DNA of 64,000 nt from Anomaloglossus baeobatrachus. Its lineage: Eukaryota; Chordata; Amphibia; Anura; Aromobatidae. Positions 44,360-56,900 of this stretch are shown here, in pieces. The stretch lies in the NCBI RefSeq assembly GCF_048569485.1, contig NC_134354.1:688531084-688595083 (forward strand), given 5' to 3'. Position 1 is the stretch's first letter. Every line of letters starts with the position of its first letter. The position numbers and the translations under genes were made by a program. A model generated the notes under the pieces. That model ran no database searches. It was not told where the DNA came from and was given only the letters and a program-made list of their open reading frames with translations.

Positions 44360-44788
44360 GGCTATGTGCCCACAGGACAATGTACCCGCGGATTTTGCCG
44401 CAGGTTTCCCGCAGCTGCTCCCTGGAATCTGCAGCTATCCATTGCTGCGGGATTTGAGCATTTTTGTTGCGGTAAACCTGCGGGACAAGTGCGGAAATAC
44501 CTGCGGAAGTCCCGGCCTCTATCTCCATAGTGGAAAGGCTGGACATCAACAGCTATTTCCGCATAAATAATTGACATGCAGTTACGTGCGGCTGCGGGAA
44601 ATCCGCAGCATTTTCTGCAGCCGCACATACTGCAGCATGGACACAGCACTCCCCAAATCCCATAGGATAACATGGGGAGTGTCTGTACTTGAGTAAACCT
44701 GCGGATTATCTGGAAAATCCAGATAAATCCACGGGTTTTCTGCGGCAAAATCCACATTCTGTATATGTTGTCCCGTGGGCACAAAGCC
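44360..44788. mobile_element. MITE with TIR GGCTATGTGCCCAC
   Basis: The left end GGCTATGTGCCCACAGGACA and the right end TGTCCCGTGGGCACAAAGCC are inverted, flanked by TAA and TTA. Internal CCGCAGGT/ACCTGCGG words extend the symmetry. No protein is encoded. Confidence 0.75.
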
Positions 44789-45039
44789 TTAGGGTTTGTG
44801 CACTTGGCGGATTCTGCCAGAAGAAGCGCAGAAACACCACTGGAAAAAAATAAACATAATACACAGCAATGTAGAAACCACGTCACTGTCCACGAGCTCA
44901 GGCTTTTGTTACTTCTTTCAATCACCTCTAGGCTCTTAAACCATGAAGCGGTTAACAGAAAGTTCCTTTTTCAGGCGGCTTCTTCTAAAAAGCTGCTCAC
45001 TTATTGTAGATTATATCTCAGAAGAAAAAGACGCTGGCG

Positions 45040-45225
45040 GCAGAGCCACCGCTAGAAGGAAAGCTAAACCACGAGAGCACCACCGCTAGAAGGAAAGCTA
45101 AACCACGAGAGAGCCACCGCTAGAAGGAAAGCTAAACCACGAGAGAGCCACCGCTAGAAGGAAAGCTAAACCACGAGAACCACCGCTAGAAGGAAAGCTG
45201 AACCACAAGAGAGCCACTTCAGGAA
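45040..45225 (+). repeat. Minisatellite, five 30-38-bp units
   Basis: Units contain GCCACCGCTAGAAGGAAAGC + TAAACCACGAGA. The copies are slightly variable and the last two are shorter or diverged. No gene is implied. Confidence 0.8.
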
Positions 45226-45439
45226 AAAGCCAGTGGTCCTTCTCCTAAAGTGGCTTTGCCTAGTAAAACCTCGGTAGGTTCACCAGTGTCTTAAAGACGT
45301 TGCGTGCACATACCCTTAAAGGTATGTTCATTCATAGTTTTTTTGATTTGGGTTTTTGCCAGGCGCTACATGATAAATTCTTTGTGCAACAAGCTTCCCA
45401 TTCTTTTGAGACAACACGCCTGTAGTGCACGCCATGTTT

Positions 45440-45928
45440 TTAAAGGGAACCAGCCAGCAGGATTTGCATATATAAAATAAAGCCAGTGCTATACTGGCGC
45501 TAGGATGCTGAATCTAACCATACCTTTTGTTCAGAGATTGAATGTTTTATTTCAGAAGTATGTGCAAGTAAAGTTCCAGCAATGCACTGCTATTTGATTG
45601 ACAGGTGCAACAGGAAGTGAATGTGGGTTAGGTCTTGCCATCTACTCCCGCCCCTGTCTGCCTGCCTGGGCTTCCACCCCCTGTCGCCATCATAGACGTT
45701 AATTCCAGCACGTGTGCAGTATCTTTCAAAAACTCTTCGTTATATTCCCTTCCTGTTACACCTGTCAATCAAATAGCAGTGCATTGCTGGAACTTTACTT
45801 GCACATATTTCTGAAATAAAACATCCAATCTCAGAACAAAAGCTATGCTTACATTCAGCATCCCAGCACCAGCATAGCACGGGCTTTACTTTATGTATGA
45901 AAAAGCTGCTGGTTGGGTCCCTTTTAAA
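45440..45928. repeat. Foldback MITE, AAAGGGAACCAGCCAGCAGG type
   Basis: The outer ends AAAGGGAACCAGCCAGCAGG and AGCTGCTGGTTGGGTCCCTTTT are inverted. The arms continue for about 150 bp each, for example TCCAGCAATGCACTGCTATT against AATAGCAGTGCATTGCTGGA. A related foldback lies at 50424-50921. Confidence 0.8.
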
Positions 45929-46427
45929 CACATTAAAAATGTATCATGTCCATTTTTTGGAGTTTCCGCTAATTTTTTTTTTCTTTTCTTTAATGAACTT
46001 TTTGGAAAGGTTTTTGCAGCAGGAACGTGAGAAATTCCACACTTCTACTCCCCATGCTATAATTAAAAGTGCATCAAAAATGACTGAAAAAATGTTTTAA
46101 AACCCACAAAAAAGCTGCATGAAAATGTTATTTGTCAGCTGATTTTACAGCCAGAAAAATCCACATAAAAAAAAACTGATTGCATGTGTACCAAGTAACA
46201 TGCTACTTATTCTGGGAAATCGACTCTTCCATGTCATGGGCAAAAGACCTTCCGTTTTTTGTTTTGTTTTTTTTTTCTTGGTGGATGTGAACGGCTTGCG
46301 GAAAACGCTTTGAAGTAATTGTATTGGATTTGGATTTCAGTGTGGAATCTGCACAGGGATCATTGGAAATCCACTGTGTGTGAACAGGCGCTATAGTTGA
46401 AGCTGTGCAGTTTCGAAGATGATGCAG

Positions 46428-46524
46428 CCGTGCGACACCATGCCGTTGCGCAGCGGTGCGACACCATGCCGTTGCGCAGCGGTGCGACACCATGCCGTTG
46501 CGCAGCGGTGCGACACCATGATAT
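46428..46524 (+). repeat. Short tandem repeat, 31-bp unit
   Basis: Three units of GTGCGACACCATGCCGTTGC + GCAGCG (about 31 bp with the spacer), with a diverged fourth. Confidence 0.8.
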
Positions 46525-46619
46525 TGTGCGGTGCTGTGTGGCAGATTATACCCATGGCTCTGTTGTCGGTACATCCTGGAGCAGGGCCTTGGTTGCTAGT
46601 GTTGGTCGTGGCTTAGGGA

Positions 46620-47312
46620 GCTGAGATATGGGAAGTAATTGCACTCACCCTGGATTCATACATACCATCGCTGGGTTATCACATTTTAATCATCTCAAAA
46701 TTATTTTTTTTTTCTCTGAACGTTCATTTACTTTAAGAAGAAATTGCTTATTTCCTCAGTTCGGAATCTGTATTTTTGTTCCTTTTGTATGACTGTGCCC
46801 CCCAGTCCTTCAACGATGGCATTCCTTAAGTGTTTCCCCGTTTTTTGATGATCCCCTTGAGTGTACTCGGTGTTTGAGGAGTAAAATGTTGACTTCCACA
46901 AACTTGTTTCGTTTCGCTTGAAGTAAGAAGTTGATATGGAAAAGTCTGTTTTTGTGATTTGTATAGTGCCACATGTACTTACATTACAGCTGCTTTATCC
47001 TAAATGGCCACTGTTTTTTTTAGCTCACTTCATGTAAAAGTGGAGTGAAGTATTTCTCTCTGCTTCCCCGTCGTCTGTCAAACTTTTTTTTTTTTTTAAA
47101 GTGAGGAAAAAGGTAGTTCCAACACCTATAGTGCTGTCAGAATGCTGATATTAGGCTACAGATACTCAGCCAATTTGGTCATAACAGAGATCAGTAATAA
47201 AAATAAGACTAGTGTAACAATATGTTGTCCTCTTGTATCTCGTGACACTTCCTCTATTATATGGCCCAAATAAACTAGAGAGACAATTTTTTCCAGTTGT
47301 TCTTCCCTGTAC
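46620..47312. other. Stretch with no recognised feature
   Basis: Non-repetitive-looking AT-rich sequence. No coding domain seen. Confidence 0.35.
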
Positions 47313-47715
47313 TTAAAGGGAATCTGTCAGCAAGTTTTTGCTACCCCATCTGAGAGCAGCTTGATGTAGGCAAAGAGACCCTGAATCTACTATGTATAAC
47401 TTGGGGTACAGCAGTTCTGATCAAATTTTTTTAGATTTAGCATTCATCAGAGCTGAGAAAACTCCCTACACCAGGCTCAAGGTACTTGTTTATAGACTGT
47501 GAGCTGCTTATTACAGACGGGGATGTGCCGCTCTCCGTGGCAGGAGACAATGTAGTCCAGCAATGCTAATGTCCTGAAGCTAAAATAAACATTGCAGGTA
47601 AACCACAGTTTGGACCTTGATATGAGTGCCGTCGCTGACATCTGTGTGTTAACCCTTGCAGCATGCGGTCTTCAGATTACATAGCAAAAACCTGCTGACC
47701 TATTCCCTTTTTAAA
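47313..47715. mobile_element. MITE with TIR AATCTGTCAGCAAGTTTTT
   Basis: The left end AAAGGGAATCTGTCAGCAAG and the right end AACCTGCTGACCTATTCCCT, then TTTTAAA, are inverted. It is related to the element at 35926-36344. Confidence 0.7.
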
Positions 47716-49264
47716 GGGGTTTTCACCACTTGGGCAACCCATTCTCAATTGCAATACTCCCGCCCCCCACCCCAAACGTATAATAATGATTTGTACTCTC
47801 CTCCGGTGCTGGCGCCGTTCCAATCTCTTTGTCGGTGTTCCTGTGGCATTATGCCACGTCAGCACTGCAATTAATCAGTGGCTGCTTCACTCACTTCCTT
47901 CAGACAAAACTAAGTGCTGCTGCTCCTCTCTGACATCCTCCACATGTCAGTTATGTCCGAAGGAAGGGAGAGAGAATTGTCTCATTGGTATTACAGATTG
48001 ACAGACAACCCTGTGGTGTCCGGCTGCAGAAGGTCGCTGTGTTTGGCTTAACAAATTGATCCTTGATATTCCATTCTTCTTTGGTATGAATATCGTTCTA
48101 TGTATCTTCTCGGTTAGGGTTAACTCTTTCCCTTTAGGATGCTGAAGACATCTTGACCTCCACAGCTGCAAATCCTAATCCCCAATCCCTTTATATACTT
48201 TCATTTCCCCTCTGTTTGTTGCCGGTGATAGTTTTACTCCTAATCTGTCCAGATTGCAAGAAGTTAGCTTGTAATCTCCTGGAAACATGTTGTTGTATGT
48301 TGCTTTCATTCAACCAATGTCATCTTGGAAATAAGTTGTCCCTTTGCATTCCCGTTTGTTTCTCTGTGTGTTCTTTAGGACTTAGTGGGTTTGACTAGTG
48401 CTCAGCCCGTCCAGTCATCACCTAGGGACCAGTTCAGAGTCAGCCAGGGCCTAGGTATCCTGCTCGATGCATAGGTGCGGAATCTTTTTAGGAACGTCAG
48501 AGGAGTCAGGGGCCAGTGGTAGGTTTTACCATGGGTCACCATCTTCCCGTTCTCTAATTGCACCCACCACCACCCCCTATTTTACCGTTCATCTGCTATT
48601 CCCCCATACCAAGCCTGACGTGGTCTCTGACTGCAACATCATGGGAGATCTGGTGCTAATGTCACTAAAACGGCATCGGAGGCAAGTACAGGCTGTTATT
48701 TTATGTGGGGGAATATGGTGATTGAGAAATAAAGCCTGTACCTTTTCACTTCAGAATAAAAACCATTAAGTGTTATATATTTTTGTGCTGATGGAAAAAC
48801 CTGATACCACTATGCAACATTTTGTTTTTAATTACTTTGTCTTATTGAAGTCCGTGTGTAAGAAACAAACAGACTGAAGGTTGGAAGTCTGACCTGCCGC
48901 CTCCACAGCCAGACACGGGCCGAGTGCCAATACTGGACACAGACGAGCGGCGCTCTCAGGGGAGGCTTCTGCTTTTCATATTCTCATAAATGTTTTATTT
49001 TTCCTAATTTAAAGTTGATTCTGGATTTGGAATTCCCCATTTCTTTTTTCTCTAAATTTGGAAAGTCTAGAGATAATGTCCTTCAAAGCTGCTAATCCTG
49101 TATCGCTTTTTTTATTATTCTGACCAAATCAATACCAGCCAAAGATGTGTTACCTGTTATGTTTAACATTAAAGACACCATCATATGGGCTGTCCCATAT
49201 TGTTTATAGGCATAGTGTTACATAGTGTATGTAAACCTTTGACTTTGCAGAAAGTAATAAAAAT
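47716..49264. other. Stretch without a gene
   Basis: 47716-47990 (GGGGTTTTCACCACTTGGGC...) resembles the terminus of a frog repeat. From 48000 to 49264 I see no supported feature. Long T-rich frames with cysteines (48150-48400) show no known domain. Confidence 0.35.
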
Positions 49265-49277
49265 GCCTTAAAACATC

Positions 49278-49569
49278 CTCTGCCCCCTCTGTCTGCCCCC
49301 TCTGTCTGCCCCCCTCTGTCTGCCCCCCCCTCTGTCTGCCCCCCCCTCTGTCTGCCCCCCCCTCTGTCTGCCCCCCCCTCTGTCTGCCCCCCCCTCTGTC
49401 TGCCCCCCCCTCTGTCTGCCCCCCCCTCTGTCTGCCCCCCCCTCTGTCTGCCCCCCCCTCTGTCTGCCCCCCCCTCTGTCTGCCCCTCCCTCTGTCTGCC
49501 CCTCCCTCTGTCTGCCCCCCCCTCTGTCTGCCCCCCCCTCTGTCTGCCCCCCCCTCTGTCTGCCCCCTC
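49278..49569. repeat. Minisatellite, ~15-17-bp (CCCCCCCTCTGTCTG)n
   Basis: Close to twenty units of CTGCCCCCCCCTCTGT. The glycine/glutamine-rich frame on the minus strand is an artefact of the repeat. Confidence 0.92.
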
Positions 49570-49689
49570 TCATATTATTTTGGTTCCTAATTGACCTAAA
49601 ACAGGAAAAGTTTATTCTGATTTCATGTCAGAAGAAAGTGAGAAAGACATGCATGTGTGTCTTCATAGAGAGTGTATGTAAACTTCTGG

Positions 49690-50090
49690 TTTCAGCTGTA
49701 CTGCATTCTAGAATACTGTATACAAGTCCCCAACCGATCTGTATAACATAACAAAGGCCGTGTATTATACTCACCTGGAGGACGGTCCGGTCTGATGGAC
49801 ATAGCTGGTCTTTGCCTGCATTCGCCGTTCTCTTTCCCTAGTTGGTGTGGATGACATATCCTACATCATCCACACAGTGTCCTCCATCACCCTCTTGCGC
49901 ACGCGCATTTCTCCCTGCCCTGCTGAGCGCAGAGCAAAGTACTGTAATGTGCAGGAACTGGGAAGGGTCAAAGACCGCCCGCGCATGCGCACTCCTGCTT
50001 GTTGTGTTTTTGTTGTTTTTTTTAACAGGACATCTATATATAGCAGACTTTACACTATGGTATTATCCTGGTGAAGAGGCAGCAATGCCT
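49690..50090. repeat. Dispersed repeat with CATTCTAGAATACTGTATA end
   Basis: It shares CTGTATAACATAA, TATTATACTCACC and ACATCATCCACACAGTGTCC with 60845-61085, so it is a member of an interspersed family. The CCATCA/CGCGCATGCGCA region is CpG-rich. No gene. Confidence 0.65.
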
Positions 50091-50423
50091 AGAAATAAAC
50101 CATACATTTGTTTCAAAGTTTTTTTTTGTTACTCATTTCACCCAGTTATTCATGGCAGCGCAGAGAAACCGCTCACTCTCTTATGATCTGACTTGATGTT
50201 GGACACCCGACGATCTGCAGCCGCCTGTGTCATGCACATCAGTGGTAGTGTCACACACAACCTCTCCAGGTGAGGAGACCCCTCAGCCCCATTACCCCGA
50301 TAATCAGTTAAAACCCTATTGCACTTTTTTCTGTCTTAGGTCTTTCACATTGAGTGCTATAAATCGGGAGAAGGATACAAAAATATTTCCAAGGTATTAG
50401 ATATACCATGCAATACTGTGAGC

Positions 50424-50921
50424 TTAAAGCGCCCCAACCACCAGGATTTTCCTATACACATTAAAGCCAGGGCTATACTGGCAATATCATGCTGATTCTA
50501 TACATACATGTAGTTGTCAGATTGGATGTATAGTTTCTGAATTACAGGCAACTAAAGCTTGTGAAATGCATTGTTACTTGATTGACAACAGCTACAGAAT
50601 ATCTAATAAGGTGGGTCGGATTTTCCTAGTTATTACCGCCCCCGCCTGCCTGTCCTTGCTACTCCTGTCTCTGTTATTACAGGGGGAGGAAGGACAGACA
50701 GGGGCGGGAATAACTAGCAAAATCCGACCCACCTATTAGATATTCTGTGGCTGCTGTCAATCAAGTAACAGTGCATTTCACCAACTTTACTAGCCTGTAT
50801 TTCAGAAACTATATAACCGATGTCACAACTAAAGGCATGTATAGAATCAGCATGATAGTGCCAGTATAGCACTGGCTGTAGTTTATACATGAAAATCCTG
50901 ATGAGATTGGTTCCCTTTAAA
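50424..50921. repeat. Foldback MITE related to 45440-45928
   Basis: The arms pair outside (TTAAAGCGCCCCAACCACCA with TTGGTTCCCTTTAA) and inside (CTATACTGGCAATATCATGC with GCATGATAGTGCCAGTATAG; GAATATCTAATAAGGTGGGT with ACCCACCTATTAGATATTC). Confidence 0.78.
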
Positions 50922-51244
50922 TTTTGCACAGTAGTGACATTTAGTGTTGAGCGAGTATGCTTGTCACTACTCGGTACTCGCACGAGTATCACTGTACTCG
51001 GGCTACTCGGCGGGTACCGAGTAATTTCGCGATACTCTTGCTGTACTCGTGGTCTTCATGTTGGCGCTCTTTTTAGAGCCAGCCCTCATGCAGGGATTGG
51101 CTGGCAGACCACTGCAATGCCACAGCCCTGTTACTTGTGGAATTGCAGTGATTGGCCGGCCCTCACAGCATGACCGTGCCTTTAGCCCGACACATCCCCG
51201 CTCGGCTACGGCCCCTCCCGCACTCCACTCCGCGTGTATATATA

Positions 51245-52509
51245 TATTTTCAACATTTAGTCCTTAATTAAGTAGCACTTCAATGCAATATCAACACCAA
51301 CTTTGAACATGTATCCATGTTCAAAAAAGAAGTGACAATGTAGATGAATTAAAACAATATTTTTATTATAATATAGATTAAAAACATACAGAATATACAA
51401 TAAAAAACAGCAAGAAAAGGTGCAAATTGATACAAGCTGTACTAAGGGTCATGGACTAAATCATAATTCATTACACTATGGAACCTCCGTATATAGCCAT
51501 TACAAGGAGGTTTCTTTAGTTGTAAATTTGTTTACCACCCATACTAGATGTATGTAGCTAATATTGATCAAAACGGGTCTCAGAGAAAATTTTGCTCACA
51601 GCTGATACATTTAAAGTGCCTATGTGCTTGGGGGAGGAAAAAGGGGGGGAGGGCCACCACAATACATAAAATACGCTGATAAATACTAAGATGTTCGTAT
51701 TGCAATTCTACCAGTAATTTAAGTGGCTAAACTACAGCATATGCTGCTCCCATCCATGAATAATATAGACACAAAAATAACAATATTAAATTTTGCTCAC
51801 AGTTGATGCATTTAAAGTGCCTATGTGCTAGGGAGAGGAAAAAGGGGGGGGGGGGAGGGGGGGGAGGGGGAGGGCCACTACAGTACATAGAATAAATAGG
51901 CAGATAAATAATAAAAATGTTCATGTGACAATTCTACCAATGATTTAAGTGGCTAACCTACAGCACATGCTGCTCCCATCCAGGAATAATATAGACACAA
52001 ATGACAGCATTAAAGACAGTATATTTACCCAAGTGTATAGGTGGTATATTAGGTAGTCCACGGCCCCTCACTCCGACACGTGTTTCGCCCTGTTGCTTTA
52101 TCAAGGAGCGTGACCGGAGTGGGAAGCATCGCAGTTTAAATATCCCCAGTGACCAATGAATGACTGCCAGACAAATCTGTTTAATTAAGGTTCAACCAAT
52201 CCACTCAGGTTATACATACTCGTATGTGTTTGCTCACTTCCCAGTTTAGTCATGTGATGCAGCGTCATCGTTACCAAAGTGCACCACGGTATAAACGCTT
52301 TAGCCACCATGGTAACTCACCATGGAAGCGCGGACGCTAAAGCATGTATCTGCCTGCTTCCTGTTTTTGTCACATGGTCCGTTACATCATCGTTCCCAGA
52401 GTGCATTGTGATACAGGCATTACGGCTACCATGGTAACCCCCATTGGCGGCGCAGCCGCAACGGCCCACACCTAAACGTGTGACGTCACGCGCCACACCT
52501 CCATAGGGT
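51245..52509 (-). repeat. Downstream pseudo-LTR of the Penelope-like element
   Basis: It matches 57075-58332 except for G-run length and scattered single bases. Both copies contain two diverged internal repeats of about 310 bp, each with TAAAGTGCCTATGTGCT, a G-run, and GCTGCTCCCATCCA (51590-51760 and 51790-51990). They also share a hammerhead-like motif. Confidence 0.88.
52069..52112 (-). ncRNA. Hammerhead-like motif (downstream pseudo-LTR)
   Basis: On the minus strand CGCTCC can pair with GGAGTG (stem I). Between them lie TTGATAA in the place of the CUGANGA box, a short AGC...GC hairpin, GCGAAAC, and the ACGTGTC cleavage-site region. Hammerhead ribozymes are known in pseudo-LTRs of Penelope-like elements. 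Two core positions differ from consensus (C3 to U and G8 to A), so self-cleavage is doubtful. Confidence 0.4.
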
Positions 52510-53981
52510 GGTGAGGCGGATGCCAAAAACAATCGTTCCGCCTCCCACTATCATGGGGAATACCCCCTCATTAGTGTGCAAAATGCAATCGCATAACACC
52601 ACAGAGAGGCATGCCCGCAATTCACGGCACCAATACCAAGTGTAATCACCACGCAGGCGCCCAGGTCATTACGTCCTGCCGTACCCATGGAAACATCCGT
52701 GTGCCGCGTATATCGTAGGGGCATCCACCTCCCAAGTTCACCTGACATGCAGCTCTGAAGCCCCGCAATGGGCCCCATTAGCCACCACCTAAACATCATC
52801 ATTGAGATCCATAGCATGGACCCCAACGCCTCATTCACAAAGGGATCAGAGAACAGATCATAATGTACCCCCCAACGCTCGTCATTATATCTATAGTGCG
52901 TGGTACTATTAATATCAGGTTTTCTCATGTGACCCATTCTAACATAGGAAAAAAGACACCACATGGGACGCAAACAAAAGGCGTCACCATGGTGCCGGCA
53001 AACGCAGAAGCCCAAATCAATAGAGCAAAAACAACTGTGATATATGGTTCGGCAAAGTGGATGCATATATTCAGGCAGATCAGTCATTGTTCAGCGGAAC
53101 AGGTCTCCCTACGAATGTATCTCCAAACGCAAAATTTATCAGAAACAAAAGAGTGTAAGTATATCAGGTCACATTAAACCCTTAGAATCAGAGAATACAT
53201 ATATATACACATCCCATAGGTTCTTCAACAGTCCTATCACTCATGAACTTAGCTACCTTAAAGGGAGTGCAATATAATTCCCAAATTCCCAAAAAAGACA
53301 TACTAAAGGATATACTATTAATCAAACCGGGTATACATTTATCCTCGTATATGTTTATTTATTCCCCCCATACCCTCGCTGGGCAAAGTGCCGTTGACAC
53401 ATCTACAATCTGAGTGGCTAGGTACCATAGCCAATCAGATTGCCCAGTGCCATCAAAGAACCCCCTAATCTCAAATTCATAAACATCAAATACTTTACAT
53501 TTTGTTTAATATAGTTATTACATGCAAAGAGGATTCAAAACAGCAATAGTCACACCAAACTGCAGCTTATATACTATGTAATAAGACCGAAATCCATTCA
53601 AGCTGGTTCCACGGTGTTCCTATCGTTGGGTGGGGAATTGTTCCATTATTCAAGAGATACGAATAGATAGAAGACAGATCTTCATAATAAATGGGGATAT
53701 AGAAAATAACAAGGTGATTCTAGAAAAAGAGAACAAACAAATTAAAATCTCAGAAAAAATGGAATCAAGCGATACCTTTAATCCCACTAAGGTCATATTA
53801 AAAAAACCCTTAAAATTACCTGTTATATAAGGACTAGTAACAATCTATAGACACAGAGACACTCTGCACAAAACCTGAACCACCAGATCAAATTGGTCAG
53901 TTATTTTATTTTGTTTAAGGACAACAGCTCAAAACAACCCAAAGATGAAATCCTAAGTTCTCAGTCCAGGTCTATACCCTT
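52510..53981 (-). other. 3' region of the Penelope-like element
   Basis: About 1.47 kb between the ORF stop and the downstream direct repeat. No second ORF with a known domain is visible. It occurs once, so it is the part absent from the truncated upstream copy. Confidence 0.6.
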
Positions 53982-56900
53982 TCATAAAAATGCCGAGTAT
54001 CCCATATTCTCGTTTAACCCTTGGGGTGATAAAGTTCCCAATCTATAAATCCATTTGCATTCGATCTGTGCTAATGCCCGGCCAAGGTTCCCTCCCCTAG
54101 GCCCCAATGACACAAGGTCGATACCCTTGGCTTTTAGGACATGAGGGTTACAATTGTGAAATTTAAAAAAATGTTTTGGAATGGTCTTTAATAGGCTCTC
54201 ATCTGTCACAGATTTAGCCTTCTCAATGTCTAAACAATGTTCGCGAATCCTCACTTTTAATTCTCTTGTGGTCAACCCCACATATACTTTTTTACATGGG
54301 CATTCAATTCTGTATATCACCCCTTTTGAGGCACATGTTATACGATGCCGGATATCAAAGCATCTAGATGCATCATGATTATGAAATTTTTTGGCTTTTA
54401 CCAAATTGGCACACGCCTTACACAGGCCGCATGGGTAAAATCCTACTAATTCATCTTGTCTTGGTGTGATCTTCCTAGTTGGATCGTAGTGACTATGCAC
54501 CAGCATATCCCGTAGGTTTTTTGCCCTTCTGGCAACCATAGATGGTTGCTCAGGTAAAATTTTCCTTAAAGTCGGGTCCGTTTTTAATACATTCCAATGC
54601 TTTTGCATAATGGCCCTCAAATCTTTCCATTTGTTGTTAAATGTAGTTATAAATCTTACTTGTTGGTCATCTTTCTTTTGATCAGGCTCAGCAAATAAAA
54701 GAGAATTCCGAGTGGATTGATTCGCCCTCTTAAAACCTTGCTTTATAACTCTTTTGCTGTAACCCCTTTCGGTGAATCTCTGGGCCAATTCAGTAGTTTG
54801 AGCCTTGAAGGTAACATCCTCCGAACAGACTCTTCTCACTCTAATAAATTGTCCAATCGGGATTCCTCTGATTGTATTCCTTGGGTGTGCTGATGTTGCG
54901 TGCAGGAGTGAGTTGGTGGCAGTTGGTTTTCGAAAAATCTGTGTCGAAAGAAGACCATTGGGTAAGGTGGTAATTTTTACATCCAAAAAATTAATTTCCC
55001 GACCATATTCAAAAGTTAATTTAATATTCATTGCATTTTGATTCAAGCTTGCCATGAATTCATGGAGCTCCTTAATACCACCCTCCCATATGAACAAAAC
55101 GTCGTCAATATATCTCATCCAATTGACGACGTTAAGAGTGCCCATATTGTCATCATTCTGAAACACATCCCGTTCCCACGCACCTAAAAATAAATTCGCA
55201 TATGACGGTGTGCAGCAGGCCCCCATAGCAGTTCCTTGCATTTGAAGGTACGTCTTTCCATTAAATGTAAACAAATTGTGGGTCAATATGAATTCCAGAA
55301 GTATCAATATTAATTCCCTTGTTGATCGTGCAATATTGCTACACTCAAGATACCATGATGCCGCCTTCAGACCATCAGAGTGCCTGATGGAGGTATACAG
55401 GGATTCAACATCCGCAGATACCAAGATCATATTTTCCTCCAAATGTATACCATCTAGACGTCTCAAGGCCGCTGTGGTATCCTGAATGTATGAAGGGAGT
55501 TCACATACTAAGGGCTTCAAATAATGATCTATTACTTGACACACAATTTCATTTAACCCTCCATTACCGGATATGATCGGCCGTCCAGGAGGGTCTGTCG
55601 GGTTCTTGTGGATTTTTGGAATCAAGTATAAAGTTGGGAGTCGGGGGTGAAGCTCTGTAATGATCTCTAAGAATTTTTTTGGGATGATGCCTTCATCAAA
55701 AGCCACTTCTAAAATTTGAATAAGCTCTCTGTGAAAAGATAGAATGGGATTAGAGGACAATTTACGATAACAATTGGTATCGTTTAATAATTTTGCAGCT
55801 TGCTTCTCATAAAGGGTATTTGGCCATAAAATGATGTTTCCACCCTTATCAGCTGGTTTTATCACAATATCTTGCCAAGATTGTAATTCTCTTAGGCCCA
55901 TCCATTCCTCTCTCGTCAAATTAGAATTTACAAATGATTTTTTGGCTAGGCCTTCAATCTCCTCTGTTACCAACCTAGTAAAAACATCTATGGCTGGACA
56001 TAAACTTAGGTTAGGGAATTTTTTAGATTTGTTGATTAGTTGTATGGGAAATTTACATACCTCTTGTGGTGAGTTTTCCTCCTCAAGAGATTGCAGAGTT
56101 CTTACTGCATCCTGTTCCTCTTTAGTTGAAAAAATGTCATGTATTTGTGTCTTGTGATGTAATTTTTTTAGCAGAACTTTTCTCGAGAACAAATGGACAT
56201 CTTTTATCGCTGAGAACGCGTCTAAACAATTAGATGGAGAGAATGTTAATCCCTTTTCAAGTAACTTTACCTGAATTTCAGAAAGGTGATGGGTTGATAG
56301 GTTAATTACCTGAGGTCCATCATTAAATCTGTTCCTTGGGTTAAAGATGTCATATCCCTTCTTTTTTCCCTTTTGCTTGTTTGAAGAGGGCTCACCAGAG
56401 TTTTCTGATTCACTCATAGACACATTACTTCCTGAGGTGGATGAATTGGATTGATTCGATGCCGTTTTTGTTAGAGATTTTGATCTAACCTTCTTAAATT
56501 GCCATTTAAAGATCTTATTATTTTGAAAATCCTGAATGTCTCTGTGGTATTTCTTGAGCTTATCACCACTAATTTCTTTTTCCCATCGCTCAAAGTCCTT
56601 ATCAAGATTAGAGAGGAGTTCTTGTAGCTCATCCTTAGTTAGTTCTTTCTGAAGTATATCTTCCAGTTGGTTAATCTCCTCCTCTAATTTGCTCAATGTC
56701 ATTTCATTTTTGTCATTAATAATTTTAATAAATTCCAACGAGCATGTCGAAGCCGCCTTCATCCATCTCGCTATCAATTCATCATGTTCAAGCTCAAAAG
56801 TGGGGAAGAGATGAATTCTCAAACCCCGGGGTATTATTTGTTGTTCGAGATACCTTTCTAATGAATTCTTTGTCCACCATAGTTTGGTCTTTTTGTGCAG

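Noticed and set aside
45040-45225. CRISPR-like array
   Set aside because: The units are contiguous and variable, with no unique spacers of constant length, and this is vertebrate DNA. It is a minisatellite.
46203-46616. Repeated CDTMPLRSGATP-like frames
   Set aside because: They come from a 31-bp tandem repeat.
48150-48400. Cysteine- and leucine-rich frame of 81 codons, membrane-protein-like
   Set aside because: Low-complexity T-rich translation with no start context, splice signal or family resemblance.
49268-49573. Glycine-rich frame of 101 codons on the minus strand
   Set aside because: Translation of a (CCCCCCCTCTGTCTG)n tandem repeat.
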